35,090 nucleotides of DNA from Acetobacteraceae bacterium (GTDB lineage Bacteria > Pseudomonadota > Alphaproteobacteria > Acetobacterales > Acetobacteraceae): assembly GCA_027487385.1 (NCBI GenBank), contig JAIYDS010000308.1, positions 1-35,090 of the forward strand. Reading direction: 5' to 3'. Below, piece by piece: positions 9,301 to 16,063 of this stretch; position 1 is the first letter of the stretch; each line of letters starts with the position of its first letter. Below the pieces are notes generated by a model that saw only the letters and a list, made by a program, of their open reading frames with translations, was not told the DNA's origin and ran no database searches. Made by a program: the position numbers and the translations under genes.

Positions 9301-11549
9301 TTGCCCTCCACCGCCGTGTCGCCGCGCACCACCACCTGGATGGTCTTGCTGGTCTCGCCCGCCGCGAAGCGCAGCGTGCCGTTCGTCGCGGTGTAGTCGG
9401 AGCCGGCGCGGGCCGTGTCATCGGCGGTGGCATAGGCGACGGTGACCGGCCCGCTGGCCGGGGCGGAGAGCGTCACCGTCACGTTCATCACCTTCGTGCC
9501 GGAATTTCCCTCCGTGATGCTGGCATCGGCGATGGAAAGGCCCGGCAGCGGGGCCGCATCATCATTGGTGATGGTGGCGATCGCCTCGCGATCCGTGAGC
9601 ACCGCGCCGCTTGGATTGGCCAGGATGACCTTGAAGCGCTCATTCGCCTCGCTCGCCCGGTCCCCGGTGATGGTGACCTGGATGGTCTTGCTGGTCTCGC
9701 CCGCCGCGAAGCTCAGCGTGCCGCTCGTCGCCGTGTAGTCGGAACCGGCCATGGCCGTGTCATTGGCCGTGGCATAGCCGACCGTGACCGGCCCGCTGGC
9801 CGGGGCGGAGAGCGTGACCGTCAGGTTCATCACCCGCGTGCCGGAATTCCCCTCCCTGATGCTGGCATCGGCGATGGAAAGGCCGGGCAGCGGGGCCGCG
9901 TCGTCATTCGTGATGGTGACCACGCCCACGTCATCGGCAAGCGTCGCATTGGTCGGCGCCGAGAGGCGGATGCGGTAGCTCTCCGTGCCCTCGACCAGGC
10001 GGTCGCCGAAGACATGGGCATGGATGGTCTGCCGCGTCTCGCCCGGCGCGAAGGTGACGGTGCCGGAGAGAACCTCGTAATCCACATCGCCGGTCGCGGT
10101 CGCGTCCTCGCTCGTGTAGCGCACGGTGACCGGGACGGTGGAGGCCTTCGAGAGCGTCAGCACGACGCGCATATGGGTGAGCTCGGCATCGCCCTCGGTG
10201 GTGACGTAATCGACGATGGAGATGCTGGGCGGCGTGCCGGGTGCCGGGTCCACGTCATTGTCGCGGATGCGGCCCGTGCCGGCGCCATCCAGGATGCGCA
10301 GCCCGACCGGCGCGGAGAGCTGCACGGTCAGCGTCTCCTCCAGCTCCACCAGCCGGTCGCCCAGCACGGCCACGGTGACGGTCTTGCGCGTCTCGCCCGG
10401 GGCGAAGGTGAGGGTGCCGATGCTGGGGGTATAGTCGTCCTCGGCGCGGGCGCTGCCGTTCAGCGTGGAATAGCTGACGCTGACCGGCGTGGCGGAAGCC
10501 GCGGAAAGGGTGACGGTGAAGGTCATTGCGGCGCTGCCGGCATCGCCCTCCGTCACCTGCGCATCGCTGATGGAGACCGAGGGCAAGGCGGGTGCCGCGT
10601 CCAGCGCCGCCTGCCATTCGGCCCGCAGCGCGGGGTCGCGCGCCACGATATTGCCCATGCCCAAGGCGCCCAGGCCGATGCCGGTCAGGGTATAGCTTTG
10701 CCGATTGCCCTCGATGGTGATGACGGTGGAGCCGTTCACCTCGGTCAGCGTGATCTCATGCGCCTTGAACCAGCCGAAATCGAGCTTGTCCGCCGCCGGG
10801 TCGAAATCCAGCTTCGCATGGGCGCCGTGGTTCCAGTCGATCACGAAGGTCTCGCCCGCGCCGCCGCTCGGTGGCGCGCCCGCGCCCACGCCCGTGGGCC
10901 AGGCCGTGGTGCCCGCGACGGGCACGCCCTGCGGCTTCACCTGCGCATCCGGCACGGGGCCGAGGCCGAGTTGCAGATGCACCCGGTCCTCCCGCACCTC
11001 GGCCGCGTAGAAGATGAAGTTCTGCACCGTGAGCTGCGCCTTGGTGACGCCCAGCAGCACCAGCGCCTGGCCGGTGCCGGCATTCGAGATGACCACGCCT
11101 TCCGCGCCATCGCTCATCGAGATCTGCTCGCGCGAGCCATAGAAGCGGAAATCCACCACATCGGTGGCGGGGTTGAAGGCGACACGGTCCACCTGGCCCA
11201 GCTCATGGGAGCGCGCATAGACGGTGTTGGGCGCGGCGGTGATGCCCTGTTCCCAGGCCAGCGCGCCGCTCAGGCATTGGCGCAGATGGTCGTTCTGGAT
11301 CGGCGTGAAGCTGTTGATCGTCAGCTGCCCGAGCGAGACGCCCTGGATGACAATGGTCTCGCCCGACCAGGGATCCATGAAGCCGACACCGGTGGGCGTG
11401 TCCACCACGATGAAGTTGTGCACCGAGACATCGCCGAAATCGAGTTTGTCCCGCGCCGGATCGAAGCCGATGATGTCATCCCCGCGGGTGCTGATGGCGA
11501 TGATGCGGCCTTCGGGGGTGCCCTGGGGCGTGGTGATGCTGCTGGACAA
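6360..11549 (-). CDS. Multimodular secreted GH5 endoglucanase with Calx-beta, CBM2 and RTX modules
   Basis: This 1729-residue protein has no signal peptide. It starts at a TTG (11549) chosen because AGGAG sits 8 bases upstream. Domain order by rough residue: three copies of a DFDPAxDKLDFG-type domain (16-100, 112-195, 230-318); Calx-beta repeats (320-431, 438-550, 553-665, 668-780); a family 2 carbohydrate-binding module rich in Trp and Asn (785-880); Calx-beta (881-996, 1000-1110); the first strand of another Calx-beta (1111-1127); a GH5 catalytic domain (about 1131-1487); the rest of a Calx-beta (1487-1590); and RTX nonapeptides plus a C-terminal secretion-type tail (1597-1729). Probable catalytic glutamates are E1291 in HNEPHG (acid/base) and E1409 in YLGEFG (nucleophile). 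The protein should cleave beta-1,4-glucan outside the cell after type I export; no transporter for it is in the window. Substrate and export route are inferred from domain families. Confidence 0.92.
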   Translation of the reverse strand: MSSSITTPQGTPEGRIIAISTRGDDIIGFDPARDKLDFGDVSVHNFIVVDTPTGVGFMDPWSGETIVIQGVSLGQLTINSFTPIQNDHLRQCLSGALAWEQGITAAPNTVYARSHELGQVDRVAFNPATDVVDFRFYGSREQISMSDGAEGVVISNAGTGQALVLLGVTKAQLTVQNFIFYAAEVREDRVHLQLGLGPVPDAQVKPQGVPVAGTTAWPTGVGAGAPPSGGAGETFVIDWNHGAHAKLDFDPAADKLDFGWFKAHEITLTEVNGSTVITIEGNRQSYTLTGIGLGALGMGNIVARDPALRAEWQAALDAAPALPSVSISDAQVTEGDAGSAAMTFTVTLSAASATPVSVSYSTLNGSARAEDDYTPSIGTLTFAPGETRKTVTVAVLGDRLVELEETLTVQLSAPVGLRILDGAGTGRIRDNDVDPAPGTPPSISIVDYVTTEGDAELTHMRVVLTLSKASTVPVTVRYTSEDATATGDVDYEVLSGTVTFAPGETRQTIHAHVFGDRLVEGTESYRIRLSAPTNATLADDVGVVTITNDDAAPLPGLSIADASIREGNSGTRVMNLTVTLSAPASGPVTVGYATANDTAMAGSDYTATSGTLSFAAGETSKTIQVTITGDRASEANERFKVILANPSGAVLTDREAIATITNDDAAPLPGLSIADASITEGNSGTKVMNVTVTLSAPASGPVTVAYATADDTARAGSDYTATNGTLRFAAGETSKTIQVVVRGDTAVEGNEAFAIRLSNPTGATITDGAAIATITNDDQAAASGPGLEYSVSSAWNSGFTAAMTVEAGGTALNGWTAQFRAPFTITNIWNAEIVSHVGDLYVIRNLSHNARVPAGGETSFGFQAAGGSPTAVTGLVLNGAPVVSLPSLRIADASLAEGASGSANMSFNVTLSAASSTPVTVNYATSNGTATAGSDYTAKTGSLTFAAGETSKTIQVAIAGDRVVEASESFNLTLSGASGASIADGQATGTIVNDDQGPALPRVSVGDASVLEGAGGTTNLSFTVTLSAPASAPVTVNYATSNGTAMAGTDYTAASGSLTFAAGETSKLVTIAVRGDTAVEASETLRLTLTNPSGATLGTATGTGTIRNDDLPSLTIQDASIQEGNAGEGGGWLSTRGNQIVDASGQSVQIAGVNWFGFEGDNMSPNGLWTRGYKEMMQQMVELDFNTIRLPFSSEMLHATGEARGIDFSQNPDLRGLTPLQVMDRILAHAEEIGLRVILDHHRSDAGAGTSPNGLWYDAKYTEAAWVDDWEMLAQRYADNTAVIGADLHNEPHGGTWGGGGPRDWAAAAELAGNAIGAVNPNWLIFVEGVGSYQGNNYWWGGNLMGVRDRPIELDVPNKLVYSPHDYPNSIYPQPWFQGPDFPGNLPAKFDQMWGYIFKEGIAPIYLGEFGTKLKDPKDAPWFEAITSYISGDFDNNGTNDLASGQLGISWTFWSWNPNSGDTGGILKDDWRSVHEEKMAYLRPITFDMPEGGGSAAQMSFEVSLSTPATEAVSVAWRTVPGTADAADFAAAQGSVSFAVGEQTKLIRIAISGDTRDEANEGFTIQLSNPVGASIARGTAQGTILDDDPASGGAGLTLHGTGLADRLVGGTAADAIFGRGGSDMLTGGGGADRFHFALGEAGRDTITDFNALDGGAAEGDRLVIEAPALGQFVYRGDAAFTGGLDNSEARIQGDAVLIDVNGDAAADITVTLTGLTRAGQLSAGDFLFG

Positions 11550-11727
11550 GATCGGCTCTCCTGACGGGCGCGGTTGCGCGGATTGGCGTCATCGCGGTCA
11601 TATCCGCCGTGGGGCGGGCCGGCAGGCCGTGATCGACGAAGCGGGCCGGAAACTCGATAAAGCGGGCCGGCGGGCGTCCGGCCGCGGGATCACCCGGACA
11701 GCCATCAGCCAGGGGAGGCGGCAGAGC
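11550..11727. promoter_or_regulatory. Divergent promoter region with LytTR-type direct repeats
   Basis: This 178-base region lies between the GH5/RTX gene (leftward) and the kinase-regulator pair (rightward). The 9-mer GCGGGCCGG occurs three times in the same orientation, at 11614-11622, 11641-11649 and 11662-11670. The last two start 21 bases apart with a 12-base spacer. LytTR-domain regulators such as AgrA are known to bind 9-bp direct repeats with 12-13-bp spacers. The adjacent regulator has that domain, so an autoregulatory operator that may also control the cellulase gene is a reasonable inference. Promoter hexamers could not be assigned confidently. Confidence 0.55.
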
Positions 11728-12795
11728 TTGGATTCGGCAGGGGAAAGCGGCGGCGCCGCGGCTTCGGCGGGCCGCCTCGCGCTCGGGCGGGTGCAGGCGG
11801 CGGCCCTGGCCGTCTTCGTCCTGGTGGACGTGATGGCGCATTTCAGCGTCTATCAGAGCCTGGTGGCGGCGCTCACCATCTCCCTCCTGGTGGAACCGCT
11901 GATCGTGGTGCAGGCCTTCGCGCTGCGCTGGATCTTCGCGCGCTGGCACCCGCAGGGCGGCATCACGCCGCGCGTCCTGCCCGGCATCGTCGGCCTCAGC
12001 CTGGCGGCGGGGGTGGTGACGGCGGCGGCGGGGCAGATGCTGCGGCTGCATTCCGGCCTGGCCTTCGACCCCGGCAGCCGCCCCGCCCTGGTGGCGCTGA
12101 TCTACTACTTCATGGTCTTCGTGATCTGGAGCGTCATCTGCTTCTGGACGCGGGCCGAGATGGCGCGCGCCGCGGCCCGGCGGCGCGTGGCGGAGGCCGA
12201 GGCCCTGGCCCTGCGGGCCGAGGTGGAGCGGCTGCGCCTGCAGATCAATCCGCATTTCCTGTTCAACGCGCTGAACGGCATCGGCGAGGAGATTCCCGAA
12301 AACCCCGAAGCCGCGCTGGCGATGCTGCGCGACCTCGCCGAGTTTCTCCGCCATTCCCTGGCCGGGATCGACGCGCCGCTGGTGACGGTTGCGGCCGAGG
12401 CGGAGGCGCTCACCGCCTATCTGCGGGTGCAGCGGGCCCGCTTCGGGCCGCGGCTGGAGGTGTCCCTCAGCGTGGCGCCCGAGGCGGCGGGCCACCGCCT
12501 GCCCAGCCTGCTGCTGCAGCCGCTGGTCGAAAACGCCATCCAGCATGGCACCCGGGTGCCGAGCCTGAAGATCGGCATCGCCATCCAGCCCCGCGGCGAA
12601 GGGCTGGAGCTGGTGGTCACCAATTCGGGCGGCCTCGTCTCCCCCGATGCCGCGCGGCCGGGCATCGGCCTCGCCAATATCCGCAACCGCCTGCAATTGC
12701 ATTATCCCGGCCGACATCGCTTCGAGCTGCTGGAGCGGGACGGCAGGGTTGTCGCGCGGCTGGAGCTGGAGGGGGCGCCGTGCTCCGCGTCGTGA
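11728..12795 (+). CDS. LytS/AlgZ-type sensor histidine kinase
   Basis: A 355-residue membrane kinase. The TTG start at 11728 was chosen because AGGGGAGG lies 9 bases upstream. The frame stays open to 11224, but that extension would run antisense through the neighbouring gene. Four hydrophobic helices span roughly residues 22-45, 48-75, 85-110 and 115-140. A short coiled segment follows, then the His_kinase motif LQINPHFLFNAL with phospho-acceptor H176. The HATPase domain carries LVENAIQHG (N269 in the N box) and GIGLANIRNRL (G box). No separate extracellular sensor domain is visible, so sensing is probably by the membrane segment. It overlaps the response regulator by 16 bases, so the two are probably translationally coupled partners. 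The signal is unknown. Confidence 0.9.
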   Translation: MDSAGESGGAAASAGRLALGRVQAAALAVFVLVDVMAHFSVYQSLVAALTISLLVEPLIVVQAFALRWIFARWHPQGGITPRVLPGIVGLSLAAGVVTAAAGQMLRLHSGLAFDPGSRPALVALIYYFMVFVIWSVICFWTRAEMARAAARRRVAEAEALALRAEVERLRLQINPHFLFNALNGIGEEIPENPEAALAMLRDLAEFLRHSLAGIDAPLVTVAAEAEALTAYLRVQRARFGPRLEVSLSVAPEAAGHRLPSLLLQPLVENAIQHGTRVPSLKIGIAIQPRGEGLELVVTNSGGLVSPDAARPGIGLANIRNRLQLHYPGRHRFELLERDGRVVARLELEGAPCSAS

Positions 12796-13484
12796 TCGTG
12801 GATGACGAGCCGCTGGCCATTCGCGCGCTGCGTCGGCTGCTGGCCGCGCATGCGGACGTCACCATCGTCGGCACGGCGGAGGACCTGCCCGGCGCCATCG
12901 CCACCATCCGGGCCACGCGGCCGGACCTGGTCCTGCTGGACATCGAGCTCGGCCGCGGCAACGGGTTCGATGTGCTGGCCGGCCTCACCCCCGCGCCGGG
13001 CATCATCTTCGTGACCGCCCATACCCGCTATGCGGTGGAGGCCTTCGCCGTGGCGGCGGTGGACTACCTGCTCAAGCCCGTGCGGCCCGAACGCCTGGCC
13101 GAGAGCCTCGCGCGCATCAGCCGCGCCGCGCCGCGCCGCCAGCCGCTGACCTTGCGCATGCCGGGCCGCACCGTCGTCACGGAACCGCAGGACATCGTGG
13201 CGCTCACCGCGGAGGGGGATTTCACCCGCGTGCAGCTGGCCGGGCAGGAGAGCCTGATGATCCTGCGCTCGCTCACCCAGTTCGAGGAGGCCCTGCCCCA
13301 CCCGCCCTTCGAGCGGATCAGCCGCTCCATGATCCTGAACCTGGAGCGGGTGCGCAATGTCGCCTCACGCGGGCGGGACCGGACCCTGGTGGTGCTGGAG
13401 GGGCTGGAGCTGCCCTTGCCGCTCGGCCGGGCCGCGGCGCTGCGGCTGCGGGCGGCCCTGGGCAGTCTCGGCCAGCCGGGCTGA
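12780..13484 (+). CDS. LytTR-family response regulator
   Basis: A 234-residue regulator starting at a GTG inside the end of the kinase gene. Residues 1-115 form a receiver domain: acidic pair DD at 8-9, phospho-acceptor D54 in LVLLDIELG, T79 in FVTAH, and K99 in DYLLKP. Residues about 130-230 form a LytTR DNA-binding domain with the typical stretch from VALTAEGDFTRV through FERISRSMILNLERV. Such regulators bind direct repeats, and matching 9-mers lie just upstream of the operon. Likely targets are its own operon and the divergent cellulase gene, and possibly the nearby RTX and autotransporter genes; this is inference. The next gene (RTX protein) is convergent, 54 bases away, with no clear terminator between them. 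Confidence 0.92.
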   Translation: MLRVVIVDDEPLAIRALRRLLAAHADVTIVGTAEDLPGAIATIRATRPDLVLLDIELGRGNGFDVLAGLTPAPGIIFVTAHTRYAVEAFAVAAVDYLLKPVRPERLAESLARISRAAPRRQPLTLRMPGRTVVTEPQDIVALTAEGDFTRVQLAGQESLMILRSLTQFEEALPHPPFERISRSMILNLERVRNVASRGRDRTLVVLEGLELPLPLGRAAALRLRAALGSLGQPG

Positions 13485-13538
13485 CGCCAGGGCCGGCGAA
13501 GGGGAGGCCGAGGGGCCGCCCCCACCCAAGACCCGCCC

Positions 13539-15821
13539 TTACCAGACCAGGTCCCGCACCATCACATTGTCCACCAGCCCGCCGAAGCTGTCATTGCCGG
13601 CGGCCAGTTCGGCGAAGGTCAGCGTGTCCAGCCCTTCGCCGCCCGTCACCTTCACCTGGAAGCTGCCCCAGGCGCTGCCCGGCGCCACATCCATCACCTT
13701 CTTGCCGTTCCAGAGCACTTCGAAGGCTTCGGAGACCGCCTGGCCCTCGCGGCGGGCGCGGGCGTCGAAGCTCAGCAGGTATTCCGTGCCGGTCGCGGCG
13801 TCGAAGCTCTGGCTGATGCGGTCCAGGCCCATGTCGTGGTCGATCTCGATGTGCTGGTTGCCGTCGGTCGCCTTGCCCGAGAACTCGTTCCAGATCTCGA
13901 TGGCCTTGCCGCCATTGCTCCAGCCCGTCACGTCGTTGCGCGGCGCCCAGCTCTTGGCGCCGATGGTCGCCACTTCGAAGCTGCCATTGATCAGCAGGTT
14001 CGGGCCCAGGCCATCGGCGCCCTGGATGGTCACCACGATGTCCTGGCTCGCCGTGCCGTCCAGCGAGGTGACCTTCAACACATCCTGCACGCTCTGCTTG
14101 GACGAGAGCGCCTGCACCTGGGCGGAGGCGTTGTTCAGCTGGTAGCTCCATTCGCCCGTCGTCGCGTCGAAGGTGAAGCTGCCATACTTGCCGGTGAGGC
14201 CGGAGGCCGCGGCGAAGCCGGCCTCGCCCGCATCGGCGTCCGTGATGGCCAGCTTGCCCTTGGCGGCCAGCGTGCCGTCCTCGGTCACCGCGCCGGTGGC
14301 GCCGCCGCTGATGCTGGCCGCGTCATTCGCGCCCTGGATGGTCAGCACCGCGCGGGCCTCGCCCATGTCACCATCCGCATCCGTGACGCGGTAGGTGAAG
14401 GAGAGCTCGGCGCTCTGGCCCTGGCGGAGCGACTGGAAGGCAGCGCCGGGGTCGAAGCTGAAGCCGCCATCGGCGCCCATGGTCAGCTTGCCCTGGGCCG
14501 GGCCCTGCACGATTTCGATCTTCGCCACCAGGTCGGCCACGCTGTCATTCGCCAGGACATTGCCGGCGAAGGCGCCGTCCTCGCTCAGGGTGAAGGCGTC
14601 ATTCACCGCGACCACCGCGTCGTCGCGCAGCGTGGCGGCCTGGCCGTCAATCGTGACCTCGGCGCGCTCGAAGCTCTGCACCGTCAGGCGGGCATTGGTG
14701 AAGGTGAAGGCCTCCCAGGCGGCGTTCGGCGTGGCGAGGAAGCTGGCGTAGCGCGCCACATCGGCCTGCACCGCGCCCATGAACCACTCGGCGCTGGTGA
14801 ATTCCAGGCGCAGCGTGTCCAGGCCATTGCCGCCATGGGCGTGGTCGGTGGCGGCGGCATTCTCGGCGCGCTGCCAGGTGACCAAATCCTCGCCCTCGCC
14901 GGCGAAGATCGTGTCATTGCCGGCGCCGCCATTGATCACGTCCTGGCCGGCATCGCCGGTGATGGAGTCGTGGCCCGCGCCGGCCAGCACCGTGTCATTG
15001 CCGTCATTGGCGAAGATGGTGTCGTTGCCCGCGCCGGACGAGATGTGGTCATGCCCGGCATCGCCGGTGATGAGGTCGGCCCCGCCGCCGGTGGTGACGC
15101 GGTCATCGCCCTGGCCGGCATGCACGGTGTTGTTGCCCGCGCCGGCCTCGATGGTGTCATTGCCGTCATCGCCGGTCAGCGTGTCGTTGCCGGCGCCGGC
15201 CTGCACCAGGTCGTTGCCCTGGCCGGCCCAGACGATGTTGTGGCCCTCGCCGGCGCGGATGATGTCGTTCCCCGCATCGGCGCCGATCGTGTCATTTCCC
15301 GTGCCGGCGGTGATGCTGTCCTCGCCCTCGCCGCCCGAGAGCGAGTTGTTGCCATTGCCGCCGATCAGCGTGTCATTGCCATGCTCGCCGAAGAGGGTGT
15401 CATTGCCCTCGCCGCTGTCCAGCAGGTCATGGCCCTGGCCGCCCCAGGCCTGGTCATTGCCGGCGCCGGCGAAGATGCGGTCATCGCCGGCCTCGCCCCA
15501 GGCCTGGTCGTTGCCGGCGCCGAGATGCATCTCGTCCTGGCCCTCGCCACCCCAGAGCTGGTCCTGGCCTTCGCCGCCCTCCAGGCTGTCATCGCCCAGG
15601 CCGCCCCAGAGCTGGTCATCGCCCTTGCCGCCCTGGAGGGTGTCGTTGCCGGCTTCGCCCCAGAGCTGGTCGCGGCCATCGCCGCCGCGCAGGATGTCGG
15701 CGAAGGCGCCGCCCTGCACGCCGTCATCGCCCAGGCCCGCATCCACATCCAGCGCGACATTCAGCCCGGCCAGGCTGAGCCAGTCGTTCCGGTTGCTGCC
15801 GCGGTGGGTGCTGATGGCCAT
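13539..15821 (-). CDS. RTX repeat protein with cadherin/VCBS-like domains, probable type I secreted surface protein
   Basis: A 760-residue acidic protein with no signal peptide. The ATG at 15821 has GGAG 9 bases upstream. Residues about 28-315 are some 30 consecutive nonapeptides of the form GGxGxDxUx that bind calcium in a parallel beta-roll. The first ten or so carry an unusual Trp-rich variant (DQLWGG, DQAWGG). Residues 404-500 look like a cadherin-like/Ig-like domain (NDAFTLSEDG to FTYRVTDADG). Residues 503-594 look like a VCBS repeat. Residues 604-760 (NLLINGSFE onwards) resemble a jelly-roll carbohydrate-binding domain found at the C-terminus of secreted alphaproteobacterial proteins. 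The RTX array is N-terminal rather than C-terminal, which is less common. No enzymatic motif is visible. A structural or adhesive role is inferred from composition. Confidence 0.88.
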   Translation of the reverse strand: MAISTHRGSNRNDWLSLAGLNVALDVDAGLGDDGVQGGAFADILRGGDGRDQLWGEAGNDTLQGGKGDDQLWGGLGDDSLEGGEGQDQLWGGEGQDEMHLGAGNDQAWGEAGDDRIFAGAGNDQAWGGQGHDLLDSGEGNDTLFGEHGNDTLIGGNGNNSLSGGEGEDSITAGTGNDTIGADAGNDIIRAGEGHNIVWAGQGNDLVQAGAGNDTLTGDDGNDTIEAGAGNNTVHAGQGDDRVTTGGGADLITGDAGHDHISSGAGNDTIFANDGNDTVLAGAGHDSITGDAGQDVINGGAGNDTIFAGEGEDLVTWQRAENAAATDHAHGGNGLDTLRLEFTSAEWFMGAVQADVARYASFLATPNAAWEAFTFTNARLTVQSFERAEVTIDGQAATLRDDAVVAVNDAFTLSEDGAFAGNVLANDSVADLVAKIEIVQGPAQGKLTMGADGGFSFDPGAAFQSLRQGQSAELSFTYRVTDADGDMGEARAVLTIQGANDAASISGGATGAVTEDGTLAAKGKLAITDADAGEAGFAAASGLTGKYGSFTFDATTGEWSYQLNNASAQVQALSSKQSVQDVLKVTSLDGTASQDIVVTIQGADGLGPNLLINGSFEVATIGAKSWAPRNDVTGWSNGGKAIEIWNEFSGKATDGNQHIEIDHDMGLDRISQSFDAATGTEYLLSFDARARREGQAVSEAFEVLWNGKKVMDVAPGSAWGSFQVKVTGGEGLDTLTFAELAAGNDSFGGLVDNVMVRDLVW
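14895..15740 (-). repeat. RTX nonapeptide-coding tandem array
   Basis: About thirty imperfect 27-base units encode GGxGxDxxx nonapeptides. On the plus strand the recurring core is gtcattgccggcgccg. Codon choice is similar across copies, and the part nearest the 5' end of the gene has Trp-containing variants. The array is a calcium-binding beta-roll at protein level and a possible slippage site at DNA level. Confidence 0.85.
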
Positions 15822-16063
15822 GGTCGAAGTCTCCGTCTGTGTTCACGGGCGGAGTTGCAACCGGCGGGCCAGGATGCCTGTGTGGGAGGCTTCCCCACAC
15901 TTGATTGATTTCATGTGGAATTTCTCGGCGCTTGGCCCGGTGCGGGCAGCTTGCAATCTGCATGGCGGGCCCGGCTTTTGCATTTTGCAATGCGCCCCGC
16001 CCTCGGGATTTCGGCGCCGGCCATCCGGTGCCAAGCTTGCGCGGCACAGCCAGGAACCCCCGC
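15822..16063. promoter_or_regulatory. Divergent intergenic region with a hairpin and paired TGCA dyads
   Basis: These 242 bases separate the RTX gene from the amidase gene. A 7-bp inverted repeat, GTGTGGG (15880-15886) and CCCACAC (15894-15900), lies about 60-80 bases upstream of the RTX ATG. Nearer the amidase are two dyads of the form TGCA-N3-TGCA, at 15952-15962 and 15979-15989, with centres 27 bases apart. The local A/T-rich stretch at 15898-15926 may contain a promoter. Functions are not known. Confidence 0.4.

Noticed and set aside
6537-11564. Open frame of 1675 codons opposite the GH5/RTX gene
   Set aside because: Antisense shadow. The minus strand encodes well-defined Calx-beta, CBM2, GH5 and RTX modules over the same bases.
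11224-11727. Upstream extension of the histidine kinase
   Set aside because: It would lie antisense inside the cellulase gene, lacks a ribosome site, and its residues do not resemble kinase sequence. The TTG at 11728 has a strong AGGGGAGG.
13485-13538. Terminator between the response regulator and RTX genes
   Set aside because: Only a weak GC-rich self-complementary stretch is present, without a T-tract on either strand.
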